This document shows positions 8,523 to 15,647 of a stretch of DNA of 64,000 nt, piece after piece. A model generated the notes under the pieces. That model ran no database searches and had not been told where the DNA came from. It worked only from the letters and a program-made list of their open reading frames with translations. The stretch lies in the NCBI RefSeq assembly GCF_007827365.1, contig NZ_VISI01000001.1, positions 188,501 to 252,500 on the forward strand, written 5' to 3'. Positions within the stretch are counted from its first letter, which is position 1, and each line of letters begins with the position of its first letter. Both the position numbers and the translations under genes were made by a program. Origin of the DNA: Olleya sp. Hel_I_94. GTDB taxonomy: Bacteria; Bacteroidota; Bacteroidia; Flavobacteriales; Flavobacteriaceae.

Positions 8523-9746
8523 ATGAAAAAATTCTTATTAGTCTTATTATATCTTTCAATAACTATAGGATACGGTCAAACTAAATTTGAAACACTTTTA
8601 AACGACGCAAAAACAGAATTTAAAAGAATAGAAAGTCTAGATAGAGAAGCTTATGACCAGGTCAATTTTAATCATATTGCAGATTGGCTTGAGCAAGCCA
8701 TTTTAATTAAACCAAATCATCCAGAAGCAAGATATTATTTAGGATATACGTATAGTCGTATTAACGCTAAAGATGGTCGTGGTGCACTAGATATGGATTT
8801 AAACTTATTATTAAAAACTAGTAATCAATTAGAAAAAGTAATACAATTAACACCCAAATATACAGGTAAAATAATTGCATTAAATCCGTATTACAAAATT
8901 GGAGCAGAATGGGGAACAATGGGAATGAAGTACTTATTTGAACAAAAAAAAGATTCTGCAATATGGGCTTTTAAAGAAGGCCAAAAAAGAGGTGGTTTTA
9001 GTAAGTACACCCTTAAAACGCATCAGCAAATTTTAAAAAACTGCGATAAAAACGCCTTACTTATTTCATCTGGAGATATGTCTACCTTACCTTTATATTA
9101 TCTACAAACTGTTAAAAAATATAGAAATGACGTTATCATAATAGATGTAGGTTTACTAAATACAAATTGGTATCCTAGATTTCTTTCTAAAAATAACAAC
9201 TCCCTTTTTGATATACCTAATAAAGCATTAGATTCCATAAATTATATAAAATGGGATAACCAAAAAGTCACCATAAACAATGCACAATGGACTGTCACTT
9301 CAAGTTATGATGGCTATTTATTACGAGGAGACAGGTTATTATTAAGCATATTAAAGCAAAATCAATTTAAAAAAAGTGTCTACTTCACTAAAGGGTTTGA
9401 TCCAAAAGGCTATTTAGGATTAAACACTTTTTTGAATTCTGAAGTTTTATTAGATAAAGTAACTTTCAAAAATAAAAAACAAGACTTTAATCAATACCTA
9501 AAAACAATAACCAATCTATTAAGTGTTACTAAACTTATTGATTTAAACATTCCGAAAGAGCATGACATCATTGAGTTTTACAGGTACGAAATATTAACTA
9601 AAATCAAAGATTTAGTAGATAATAACCAAAAAGACAAAGCAAAACAAGTATTTGCAATTCTAGAAAAATATGCTAGCAACACTGTTATACCTTATAAATA
9701 TGACGATTTATACCAAATGGAGGACTACTTCAAAAAACACTTATAA
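8523..9746 (+). CDS. Secreted protein with TPR-like N-terminus and DUF2723-like soluble domain
   Basis: A 407-residue protein with a cleavable signal (MKKFLLVLLYLSITIGYGQ). Residues about 40-160 look like helical TPR repeats (IADWLEQAILIKPNHPEARYYLGYTYSRI). Residues about 170-300 contain NALLISSGDMSTLPLYYLQT and NDVIIIDVGLLNTNWYPRFL. From family knowledge these resemble the periplasmic part of large Bacteroidota DUF2723 membrane proteins (a segment of the type 'NGDNDTYPLWYLQ...VNLSLLNTDWYI'). The usual polytopic membrane half is absent, so this would be a soluble relative. The function is unknown. A terminator follows at 9769. Confidence 0.6.
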   Translation: MKKFLLVLLYLSITIGYGQTKFETLLNDAKTEFKRIESLDREAYDQVNFNHIADWLEQAILIKPNHPEARYYLGYTYSRINAKDGRGALDMDLNLLLKTSNQLEKVIQLTPKYTGKIIALNPYYKIGAEWGTMGMKYLFEQKKDSAIWAFKEGQKRGGFSKYTLKTHQQILKNCDKNALLISSGDMSTLPLYYLQTVKKYRNDVIIIDVGLLNTNWYPRFLSKNNNSLFDIPNKALDSINYIKWDNQKVTINNAQWTVTSSYDGYLLRGDRLLLSILKQNQFKKSVYFTKGFDPKGYLGLNTFLNSEVLLDKVTFKNKKQDFNQYLKTITNLLSVTKLIDLNIPKEHDIIEFYRYEILTKIKDLVDNNQKDKAKQVFAILEKYASNTVIPYKYDDLYQMEDYFKKHL

Positions 9747-9768
9747 CGGTTATCAAAACACAAGTTTA

Positions 9769-9796
9769 AGTCACTTTTCATAAGTGACTTTTTTTA
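9769..9796 (+). terminator. Intrinsic terminator
   Basis: AAGTCACTT (9769-9777) pairs with AAGTGACTT (9782-9790) around a 4-base loop, followed by a T run. Confidence 0.8.
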
Positions 9797-9844
9797 TATC
9801 ATAAAAAATTAATACCTTTTATTAAAATGTATTGTAAAAAAATG

Positions 9845-9852
9845 TATATTTG
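9845..9852 (+). promoter_or_regulatory. -7 box (TATATTTG) of the padR operon
   Basis: TATATTTG matches the Bacteroidota -7 consensus TAnnTTTG and ends 4 bases before the ATG at 9857. If used, the mRNA would be leaderless or nearly so. Confidence 0.5.
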
Positions 9853-9856
9853 ACAT

Positions 9857-10195
9857 ATGTATAGCAAAGAACTCACTAAAGGAACATTACAACCTATCAT
9901 TTTAAAGCTACTAAGTCAGCATGATAAAATGTATGGTTACGAGATTACCCAAAAAGTTAAAGACCTGACTAAAGGCAAAATAGACATCTCAGAAGGTGCT
10001 TTATACCCTATTTTACACAAGTTAGAAAGCAATAATATTCTCGAGACCGAAAAAGTTTATATTGGCAAACGTGTTCGCAAATACTACTCGGTAACCAAAT
10101 CTGGACAGCAAGTTATTATTGATCAAAGCCATCAGATTAACGATTTTATTAAAACCCTATCGCTAATATTTAACCCTAAACCAACCGTAAAATGA
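9857..10195 (+). CDS. PadR-family transcriptional regulator
   Basis: A 112-residue protein made of one PadR winged-helix domain: KGTLQPIILKLLSQHDKMYGYEITQKV, then LYPILHKLESNNILETEKV and the wing VRKYYSVTKSG. The short C-terminal helix would serve dimerisation. PadR proteins usually repress neighbouring membrane or transport genes. Its stop overlaps the start of the next gene by 4 bases (ATGA), so the two are co-translated, and the small membrane proteins downstream are its likely partners or targets. Confidence 0.88.
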   Translation: MYSKELTKGTLQPIILKLLSQHDKMYGYEITQKVKDLTKGKIDISEGALYPILHKLESNNILETEKVYIGKRVRKYYSVTKSGQQVIIDQSHQINDFIKTLSLIFNPKPTVK

Positions 10196-10623
10196 GACTA
10201 TCAGATCAAAATATAGACTACATAACGACCAATTTAGAGTTATATGGTTTAAAAAATCAAGACTTAAAGGAAGACATCTTGGACCATATTTGCACTTATC
10301 TAGAAAATGAAGAACAGCTTAGTTTTGACGAGGCTTACAAAATAGCAATTCAGCAATTTGGAGGCTACTTATCCATTACCCAAATACAACAAGAAACCAA
10401 CGCACAACTGTATTTTAAATCAGCAAAAAACAGAAACAGAGTCCTTATTATTTTAGAGTTTATTACTGCGTTTATTATAATTACAGGAAGTTTATTTAAA
10501 ATCATGCATTGGCCTTATGCAGGTATTTTAATTTTTTCTGGATTTCTATTTTTAATATGCATCACATTGCCTTTATATTTTTATAATAAGTATAAAGAAC
10601 AAACACTTAAATATCAATCTTAA
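10192..10623 (+). CDS. Small membrane protein with GldL-like KIMHWPYAG motif
   Basis: A 143-residue protein. The N-terminal ~75 residues are soluble and resemble the short prefix domain found next to PadR regulators (LKNQDLKEDILDHICTYLE...FDEAYKIAIQQFGG). Two membrane segments follow: FITAFIIITGSLFKIMHWPYAGILIF and a second helix. The GSLFKIMHWP motif recalls the glutamate-less transmembrane part of GldL-type proteins, but the length and remaining sequence differ, so it is only a local similarity. It overlaps padR by 4 bases and precedes a paralogous 61-residue gene. The function is unknown. Confidence 0.6.
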   Translation: MRLSDQNIDYITTNLELYGLKNQDLKEDILDHICTYLENEEQLSFDEAYKIAIQQFGGYLSITQIQQETNAQLYFKSAKNRNRVLIILEFITAFIIITGSLFKIMHWPYAGILIFSGFLFLICITLPLYFYNKYKEQTLKYQS

Positions 10624-10645
10624 TACGAACATTAAATCAATCAAA

Positions 10646-10831
10646 ATGAAAAAATCAGTTTATGTTTTAGGCTTTTTAGCCTTATTTACACTTAGTACAG
10701 CATCATTATTCAAAATTATGCATTGGCCTTATGCAGGCATCCTAATATTTGTAGGCTTCTTGCTACTTAATTTTGGATTTTTACCAACATTATTTTATAA
10801 GCTGTACAAAAAAGACGCTATTAAAAATTAA
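10646..10831 (+). CDS. 61-residue membrane protein, paralogue of the preceding gene's C-terminus
   Basis: Two predicted helices make up most of this small protein. It repeats the motif of its upstream neighbour (SLFKIMHWPYAGILIFVGF), and the DNA encoding the motif is also similar, so the pair probably arose by duplication followed by loss of the soluble prefix. It starts 22 bases after the previous stop, with an ATCAATCAAA leader, and is followed by the dispersed 15-bp element and a terminator. I do not recognise a function. Confidence 0.65.
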   Translation: MKKSVYVLGFLALFTLSTASLFKIMHWPYAGILIFVGFLLLNFGFLPTLFYKLYKKDAIKN

Positions 10832-10836
10832 ATTAT

Positions 10837-10851
10837 CGCTTTCGCGGAAAT
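10837..10851 (+). repeat. Dispersed 15-bp element
   Basis: CGCTTTCGCGGAAAT lies 5 bases after the stop at 10831 and immediately before the terminator. It is identical to 13326-13340 and to 854-868 on the opposite strand. Confidence 0.7.
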
Positions 10852-10853
10852 CA

Positions 10854-10881
10854 AAAACCACCTAAAACAGGTGGTTTTTTT
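10854..10881 (+). terminator. Intrinsic terminator of the padR operon
   Basis: AAACCACCT (10855-10863) pairs with AGGTGGTTT (10869-10877) around a 5-base loop, then Ts. Confidence 0.85.
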
Positions 10882-10974
10882 GCATTATACACAACCCAAC
10901 AACAATAGATATTAATAACCAATACGTTATAGTTCAAAAAAAAACACAGGATTTTGCTAGTTAATAAAAAAGTG

Positions 10975-10982
10975 TAGTTTTG
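10975..10982 (+). promoter_or_regulatory. -7 box (TAGTTTTG) upstream of the vWA/PKD gene
   Basis: This matches TAnnTTTG. It would give a leader of about 95 bases before the ATG at 11083. Confidence 0.4.
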
Positions 10983-11082
10983 TTACACGTATAAAATCCC
11001 TAACTAAAATCGCTTTTACCAACAACGATTTTATGCCAAACGCTAACCAATTATTTAAACCATAATCGCTTAATTAATCTAA

Positions 11083-13320
11083 ATGAAATCACTTCTCAGT
11101 TTTCTAATTTTCACTGTATGTATCTCTTTCAGCTATTCACAATGTAACAACAAAGTACTATTTATTGTGGACGATTCAGGCTCTGTTTCTTTTTCAGAAC
11201 GTCAAGACATGGAAGCCTCAATTCAGCAATTATCTAATCAAATATTTAGTCAAAATCCATTAGCCGAAATTGGTTTAGTGCAATACGGACAACCTAATGC
11301 CTCATCAACCTCTCAACCAAGTTACTACCTATCCTACCCTTTTACAGTAAATCCAACCATCAGTATTCCTGATAATCCTGGAGGTAATAATTTAATACAA
11401 GATGTATTACCAAACTCGATAAACACCATGATTAATGATGGCTTATTTACCACTGGTGGTGCTTTTGAAAATACTACATCTATATTTATATTTACGGATG
11501 CACTAATTGATTCGGGTTGCTCTTCAGTATTAACAAACTGTAGTAGTTGTAACGTTCCAGCCTTGTCTTGTGGATATACTTATCTAACAGACTTAAGTAA
11601 CAGTTTAGGTGGTATACCAATATCTACCTATCGTGTAATTAGTAGTTTTAATCCAGGAACTGCAGATGGTATTCAACAAGGAGCAGGTGTTTTGATAGAA
11701 GGTTCAAACTTTCAGTTAAACAGTACGCAAATTGATTTACTAACAGACAGTTTAATATGTATTGATGCAGATTACGATGTCTTTAATACCTGTATTGGAG
11801 ACACTACTCAATTTACATTAACAACATCAGATCCAATTACCTCAGCATTATGGGATTTTGGTGATGGTAGCCCAACATCGTCAGATTTAAACCCAACGCA
11901 TACCTTTCCTGCACTTGGAGACTACGTTATAACCTTAACGTTAACTAGTAATGGCGAGGTTGTTACAACCACTAACACCATAACAATAAGCGACATACCA
12001 GTTGCTAACCCAATACCAGATTACATTCTTTGTGACGATTTGTCTAATGACCAAATAGAACAGTTTGACTTAACCACAAGAGATGCCTTTATATTAGGAT
12101 CGCAATCTGCAGCAGACTTTACAATTAGCTATTTTGCAAATTTTACAGATGCAGACAACAATCAAAACGCATTAAGCACCAATTACTTTAACACCTCAAA
12201 TAACCAGGATATATTTGCAAGAATTTACAATACAAATAATCCAGATTGTTATAGCATTACAGACTTTAAGCTAATTGTGGATGCACAACCTATTGCTAAT
12301 CCAGTGTCTGATTTTATAGTTTGTGACGACGACACTAACGATGGTATTGCAACTTTTGATTTATCAAACATAGATAATGAGGTGTTAGCAGGACAATCTG
12401 CAACGACCTTTACTGTCGTTTACTATTTAACCAATGTAGACGCTATTGGTGATAATAATCCTTTACCAAATAATTATACAACCACATCAGCCAATCAAAT
12501 AATTTACGCTAAGGTATTTAACACTAGTAATACAGATTGTTTTGCAATAACTACCGTAAATCTTATTGTAGATGTTAAACCTGTTGCTAATCCAGTACCA
12601 GATTTTATTAATTGCGAAAACGACCCAAGTCTAATCAATTTAAATCAGTTTAATACTACAGTACTTGGCACACAAAATAGTACAGACTTAGTGGTAACTT
12701 ATCACACCTCAGAAGCTGATGCAATTGCAGGACTAAACGCCTTATCAAACAATTACCAATTAGACCAAACCACTACACTATATATTAAAGTAGAAAACAC
12801 AATTGGTATTGGCTGTTACGACATTACAACAGTAAACCTATCCATTTTTGAATTCCCTTTTTTAGACGCTAAAACTATCGAAGACTGTCTACCAAATAAT
12901 TACAATATTAATGCAGATATTGGAGTCACCAATGCGACGTATTTATGGGATTCTGGTGAGACTACAGCAGCAATAAATGTTAATAGCTTTGGCGAATATA
13001 ATGTACAAATCACCATTGGTAATTGTACAAAAAACCAAACCATCACGTTTGTAAAAGCTAATAACTGTAACATACCACAAGGGATATCTCCTAATGACGA
13101 TACACTTAACGACTTTTTTGACATAAGCTACCTAGAAGTAGACAACATCATAATTTATAACAGATACGGAACCGAAGTGTACAGTAAAGCCAATTACGCT
13201 AAAGAGTGGAATGGACAGTCTAACGCTGGACAAGAGCTGCCAACCGGAACGTATTACTACGTTATAAAAACCAAAACAGACCCTAAGCCATTAACTGGTT
13301 GGGTATATTTAGCTAGATAA
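11083..13320 (+). CDS. Secreted vWA-PKD protein with gliding-motility (T9SS type B) C-terminal domain
   Basis: A 745-residue exported protein. A signal peptide (MKSLLSFLIFTVCISFSYSQ) is followed by a von Willebrand A domain (about residues 22-210) with the metal-binding DDSGSVSFSE (DxSxS). A PKD domain comes next (about 240-300: WDFGDGSPTSSDLNPTHTF), then three repeats of ~97 residues starting near 305, 402 and 499 (VANPIPDY, IANPVSDF, VANPVPDF, each with a D-rich CDD segment). The tail from about 667 (GISPNDDTLNDFFDI...IYNRYGTEVYSK...LPTGTYYYVI) is the C-terminal sorting domain used by the type IX system in gliding Bacteroidota. It is probably a surface adhesin or secreted binding protein. 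Cysteine-rich spots (SVLTNCSSCNVPALSC) suggest disulfides. Confidence 0.85.
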   Translation: MKSLLSFLIFTVCISFSYSQCNNKVLFIVDDSGSVSFSERQDMEASIQQLSNQIFSQNPLAEIGLVQYGQPNASSTSQPSYYLSYPFTVNPTISIPDNPGGNNLIQDVLPNSINTMINDGLFTTGGAFENTTSIFIFTDALIDSGCSSVLTNCSSCNVPALSCGYTYLTDLSNSLGGIPISTYRVISSFNPGTADGIQQGAGVLIEGSNFQLNSTQIDLLTDSLICIDADYDVFNTCIGDTTQFTLTTSDPITSALWDFGDGSPTSSDLNPTHTFPALGDYVITLTLTSNGEVVTTTNTITISDIPVANPIPDYILCDDLSNDQIEQFDLTTRDAFILGSQSAADFTISYFANFTDADNNQNALSTNYFNTSNNQDIFARIYNTNNPDCYSITDFKLIVDAQPIANPVSDFIVCDDDTNDGIATFDLSNIDNEVLAGQSATTFTVVYYLTNVDAIGDNNPLPNNYTTTSANQIIYAKVFNTSNTDCFAITTVNLIVDVKPVANPVPDFINCENDPSLINLNQFNTTVLGTQNSTDLVVTYHTSEADAIAGLNALSNNYQLDQTTTLYIKVENTIGIGCYDITTVNLSIFEFPFLDAKTIEDCLPNNYNINADIGVTNATYLWDSGETTAAINVNSFGEYNVQITIGNCTKNQTITFVKANNCNIPQGISPNDDTLNDFFDISYLEVDNIIIYNRYGTEVYSKANYAKEWNGQSNAGQELPTGTYYYVIKTKTDPKPLTGWVYLAR

Positions 13321-13325
13321 CATAA

Positions 13326-13340
13326 CGCTTTCGCGGAAAT
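13326..13340 (+). repeat. Dispersed 15-bp element
   Basis: CGCTTTCGCGGAAAT lies 5 bases after the stop at 13320 and directly before the terminator. Confidence 0.7.
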
Positions 13341-13341
13341 T

Positions 13342-13370
13342 AAACACCACTTTTTAAAGTGGTGTTTTTT
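13342..13370 (+). terminator. Intrinsic terminator after the vWA/PKD gene
   Basis: AAACACCACT (13342-13351) pairs with AGTGGTGTTT (about 13359-13368), followed by Ts and then ATGCTT, a tail shared with the other terminators of this neighbourhood. Confidence 0.8.
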
Positions 13371-13388
13371 ATGCTTTTATATTAACAT

Positions 13389-13404
13389 TACGGTTTACCG
13401 TAAA
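13389..13404 (+). repeat. TACGG-TTTA-CCGTA palindrome, copy 1
   Basis: ACGGTTTACCGTAAAA lies upstream of the small lipoprotein gene. The same inverted repeat recurs near 13909-13921 and 15421-15438, upstream of the SIMPL and RT operons, so it is a candidate operator or part of a duplicated promoter region. Confidence 0.5.
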
Positions 13405-13484
13405 ATAAAACCAGAGGTTAGCTGTAATTTAGCATAATTAGACCAAAAAATTATAAACCCAAGTATAACCAAACAACAATTTAA

Positions 13485-13838
13485 ATGAAAAAAATTATTT
13501 TATCGCTTTCAATCCTTGCATTATTCTCATCATGTAGATCAAGTTTACACTCTGGAGGATATAACCAACTAAACCAAACGCAAACGGTTTTAACAAGCAA
13601 TAACTTTACAGTATTAGGTAGCTTTACAGGAAGTGCAACCACAAAAATTGTAACAGGTAACATTACCAATAAAGAAGGGATCATCTCTCAAGCAAAAGCA
13701 AAATTACTAGAAAACGCTAAAGCTGCAGGAGTAAGCTTAACTGGAAGCAGAACTTTAGTAAATGTATCTATAGATATTATTGAAACTAAAAAAAGAATTA
13801 ACGCTACAATGTCTGCCGAAATTATCGAATTTAGATAA
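13485..13838 (+). CDS. Small lipoprotein (DUF6567-like)
   Basis: A 117-residue protein with a lipoprotein signal (MKKIILSLSILALFSSC, Cys17) followed by RSSLHSGGYNQ. The mature part has TVLTSNNFTVLGSFTGSATTKIV and ends with a beta-rich segment (RTLVNVSIDIIETKKRINATMSAEIIEF). The pattern agrees with the flavobacterial family DUF6567, whose role is unknown. It is a single gene with its own upstream region and terminator. The start is clear, because the signal peptide begins at this ATG. Confidence 0.65.
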   Translation: MKKIILSLSILALFSSCRSSLHSGGYNQLNQTQTVLTSNNFTVLGSFTGSATTKIVTGNITNKEGIISQAKAKLLENAKAAGVSLTGSRTLVNVSIDIIETKKRINATMSAEIIEFR

Positions 13839-13862
13839 AACCTGAAATTGTTTTATAACACC

Positions 13863-13889
13863 AAACCACCTTTTCAAGGTGGTTTTTTT
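13863..13889 (+). terminator. Intrinsic terminator after the small lipoprotein
   Basis: AACCACCTT (about 13864-13872) pairs with AAGGTGGTT (13876-13884) around a 3-base loop, then Ts. Confidence 0.85.
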
Positions 13890-13985
13890 ATGCTTTAGTT
13901 TTAATTTATGGTTTACCGTAAAAATAATGTGACAAGTATTGTAACTTAGCTTTTGACAAATAAATTTACGTAGTAATAGGTATAG
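13887..13985 (+). repeat. ~95-bp promoter-region direct repeat, copy A (before the SIMPL operon)
   Basis: From TTTATGCTTTA through the GGTTTACCGTA palindrome to ACTTAGCTTTTGACAAAT and AATTTACGTAGT, this block matches 15402-15500 at most positions, with the last ~30 bases identical. TTAGCTTTTG is a possible -7 region. The copies bracket the two SIMPL genes, and the second lies directly upstream of the reverse transcriptase operon. Confidence 0.75.
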
Positions 13986-14112
13986 ATTAATTAAACTAAA
14001 AGAACTACATTGGACTACCGAATGATTTTAAACATTAAAATGCACAACTATTAATTAGTAAAATAACCACACAATCGCTTCAATAAAAAAACATCCCAAA
14101 GCATAACCAATT

Positions 14113-14730
14113 ATGAAAAAAACACTTCAAATTTTATTAGTAACCTTAATTTTTTCTACAACCATTTATGGTCAATCTACTGAAAGATTCATTCGTATTA
14201 TCGGAAACGCAAAAAAAGAACTAACCGCTAATAAAGCCAAAGTACAATTAACGATTACCGAACAAAAAGCAACTAAATACAAAGAGGACTCAAAGGACAT
14301 TGCTTTTGAAGACGTATATAATACTGCTATTGTAGAGCTTTCAAAATACGGAATCGCAGAAAGTGACCTAGAAGTAATCATTCAAAGTAAAACCTACTCT
14401 AGAGCAACCAGTAAAAGTTATTATTTTACAACAGACATTAACACTCTAGAAGATATCGCAAACATAACAATAGATGGTGCAAAAATAACTGACATTAAAT
14501 ACTTATATGATACTTCTGATGAAGACCTAGAAACAGAATTAAGCCTACTAGCTATTAATGATGCTAAGCGAAAAGCAAAAACAATTGGTGACGAGATAAA
14601 TATGACCATTGGAAAAATTCTTAATATCGAAGTCAAGGAATCTTCCTTTGGAACCGATACTGTAGAAAGCAAGAAAAACGAAATCACAAAATCGTACAGA
14701 ATAGCAATCACCTTTAAACTTGTTGATTAA
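14113..14730 (+). CDS. SIMPL domain (DUF541) protein
   Basis: A 205-residue exported protein. The signal peptide MKKTLQILLVTLIFSTTIYG is followed by a SIMPL/DUF541 domain: RFIRIIGNAKKELTANKAKV at the N terminus, a central region with DLEVIIQSKTYSRATSKSYYF, and LLAINDAKRKAKTIGDEINMTIGKILNIE, the family's conserved helix near the C terminus. SIMPL proteins are periplasmic or outer-membrane-associated and of uncertain function. The stop abuts the ATG of the next gene with no gap, so the two are one operon and probably partners. Confidence 0.8.
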   Translation: MKKTLQILLVTLIFSTTIYGQSTERFIRIIGNAKKELTANKAKVQLTITEQKATKYKEDSKDIAFEDVYNTAIVELSKYGIAESDLEVIIQSKTYSRATSKSYYFTTDINTLEDIANITIDGAKITDIKYLYDTSDEDLETELSLLAINDAKRKAKTIGDEINMTIGKILNIEVKESSFGTDTVESKKNEITKSYRIAITFKLVD

Positions 14731-15381
14731 ATGAAGTTATATATACTAATTCTTTGGTTTATAACTTTTGCCAATTACAGTCAAGCGCAAAGTATAACCT
14801 TACGTATTTTAGGGCAATCCAACTATACTGAATATGCTGAAAGCAACGTAGTGTTACTCTCGGTTAAACAGGATAATATCACAAAAATAGAAGCTTTAAA
14901 AGACTCGCTAATAGCAAACGGATTGGACAACCCAGTCGTTAAAGTGGCCACGTCAAAAAACCAACAAATATCCCATTACAAGTTTGAAAATCAAGACCTA
15001 AATACATTTGACAACGTATTGGTTTGGTGTAGTGCATTGCAAATTAATGTTTACAAAGTCTATTTTAAAATGCCAGAACACCAATTTAAAAACGAGGATG
15101 ACCATGCTGTTTTGGCACTAAAAAATGCCAACACACAAGCAAAAATATTAGCCAATCATTTAGGATACAAAATTGAAACTATTCTAAATATTGATGACGA
15201 AACCACCTATGCAAACCCAATATATGACACCATTGATTTTGATAGTAGTAAAGGACAAAGGATGTTAAAGTTTCTTGAGTTATTAAGTAACAGAGACGTA
15301 ACCTATGACACTAAAAGTAATAGTCCATCAAAATCTGGAGGCTATAATATATGGGTAACATACAGACTAACAAAAACATAA
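14731..15381 (+). CDS. Divergent SIMPL-like exported protein
   Basis: A 216-residue protein with a signal peptide (MKLYILILWFITFANYSQAQ). It shares the plan of the upstream gene: ITLRILGQSNYTEYAESNVV at the start and ALKNANTQAKILANHLGYKIETILNI near the C terminus, aligning with AINDAKRKAKTIGDEI. It is probably a diverged paralogue of the SIMPL protein it follows. No terminator is visible after it. A copy of the promoter-region repeat begins ~20 bases after its stop, so read-through into the RT operon is possible. Confidence 0.6.
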   Translation: MKLYILILWFITFANYSQAQSITLRILGQSNYTEYAESNVVLLSVKQDNITKIEALKDSLIANGLDNPVVKVATSKNQQISHYKFENQDLNTFDNVLVWCSALQINVYKVYFKMPEHQFKNEDDHAVLALKNANTQAKILANHLGYKIETILNIDDETTYANPIYDTIDFDSSKGQRMLKFLELLSNRDVTYDTKSNSPSKSGGYNIWVTYRLTKT

Positions 15382-15401
15382 CAACCATTTACAACTAATT
15401 A

Positions 15402-15500
15402 TTTATGCTTTTATTTTTAGTTTACGGTTTACCGTAAATTATAATGAAACAAGTAATATAACTTAGCTTTTGACAAATAAATTTACGTAGTTCTACGTAT
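15402..15500 (+). repeat. ~95-bp promoter-region direct repeat, copy B (before the RT operon)
   Basis: This is the second copy of the block at 13887-13985, including the full TTTACGG-TTTA-CCGTAAA inverted repeat (15421-15438) and ACTTAGCTTTTGACAAAT. It ends ~148 bases before the first RT gene and is the best candidate promoter for that operon. Confidence 0.75.
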
Positions 15501-15565
15501 ATAATTGTTCTAAAAAATAACCTAGTTTTACAGACATTAAAAAAATAAAAGGATAACAAATAGGG

Positions 15566-15587
15566 ATAAACTCCTTTGGGAGTTTAT
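15566..15587 (+). other. Hairpin in the leader of the RT operon
   Basis: ATAAACTCC (15566-15574) pairs perfectly with GGAGTTTAT (15579-15587) around a TTTG loop. No T run follows, so it is not an ordinary terminator. It may be a leader structure or part of a second RNA. It lies about 60 bases before the ATG at 15648. Confidence 0.4.
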
Positions 15588-15647
15588 TTGATTGTTGGCA
15601 GTAAGTGAAGAGAACTACTAGAAATCAAAAAAAAAATTAGAAAAATA

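Noticed and set aside
15566..15587. Hairpin upstream of the first RT as a retron msr/msd
   Set aside because: It is a single short stem with no long inverted repeats a1/a2 and no msd-like fold; two RTs in one operon also argue against a retron.
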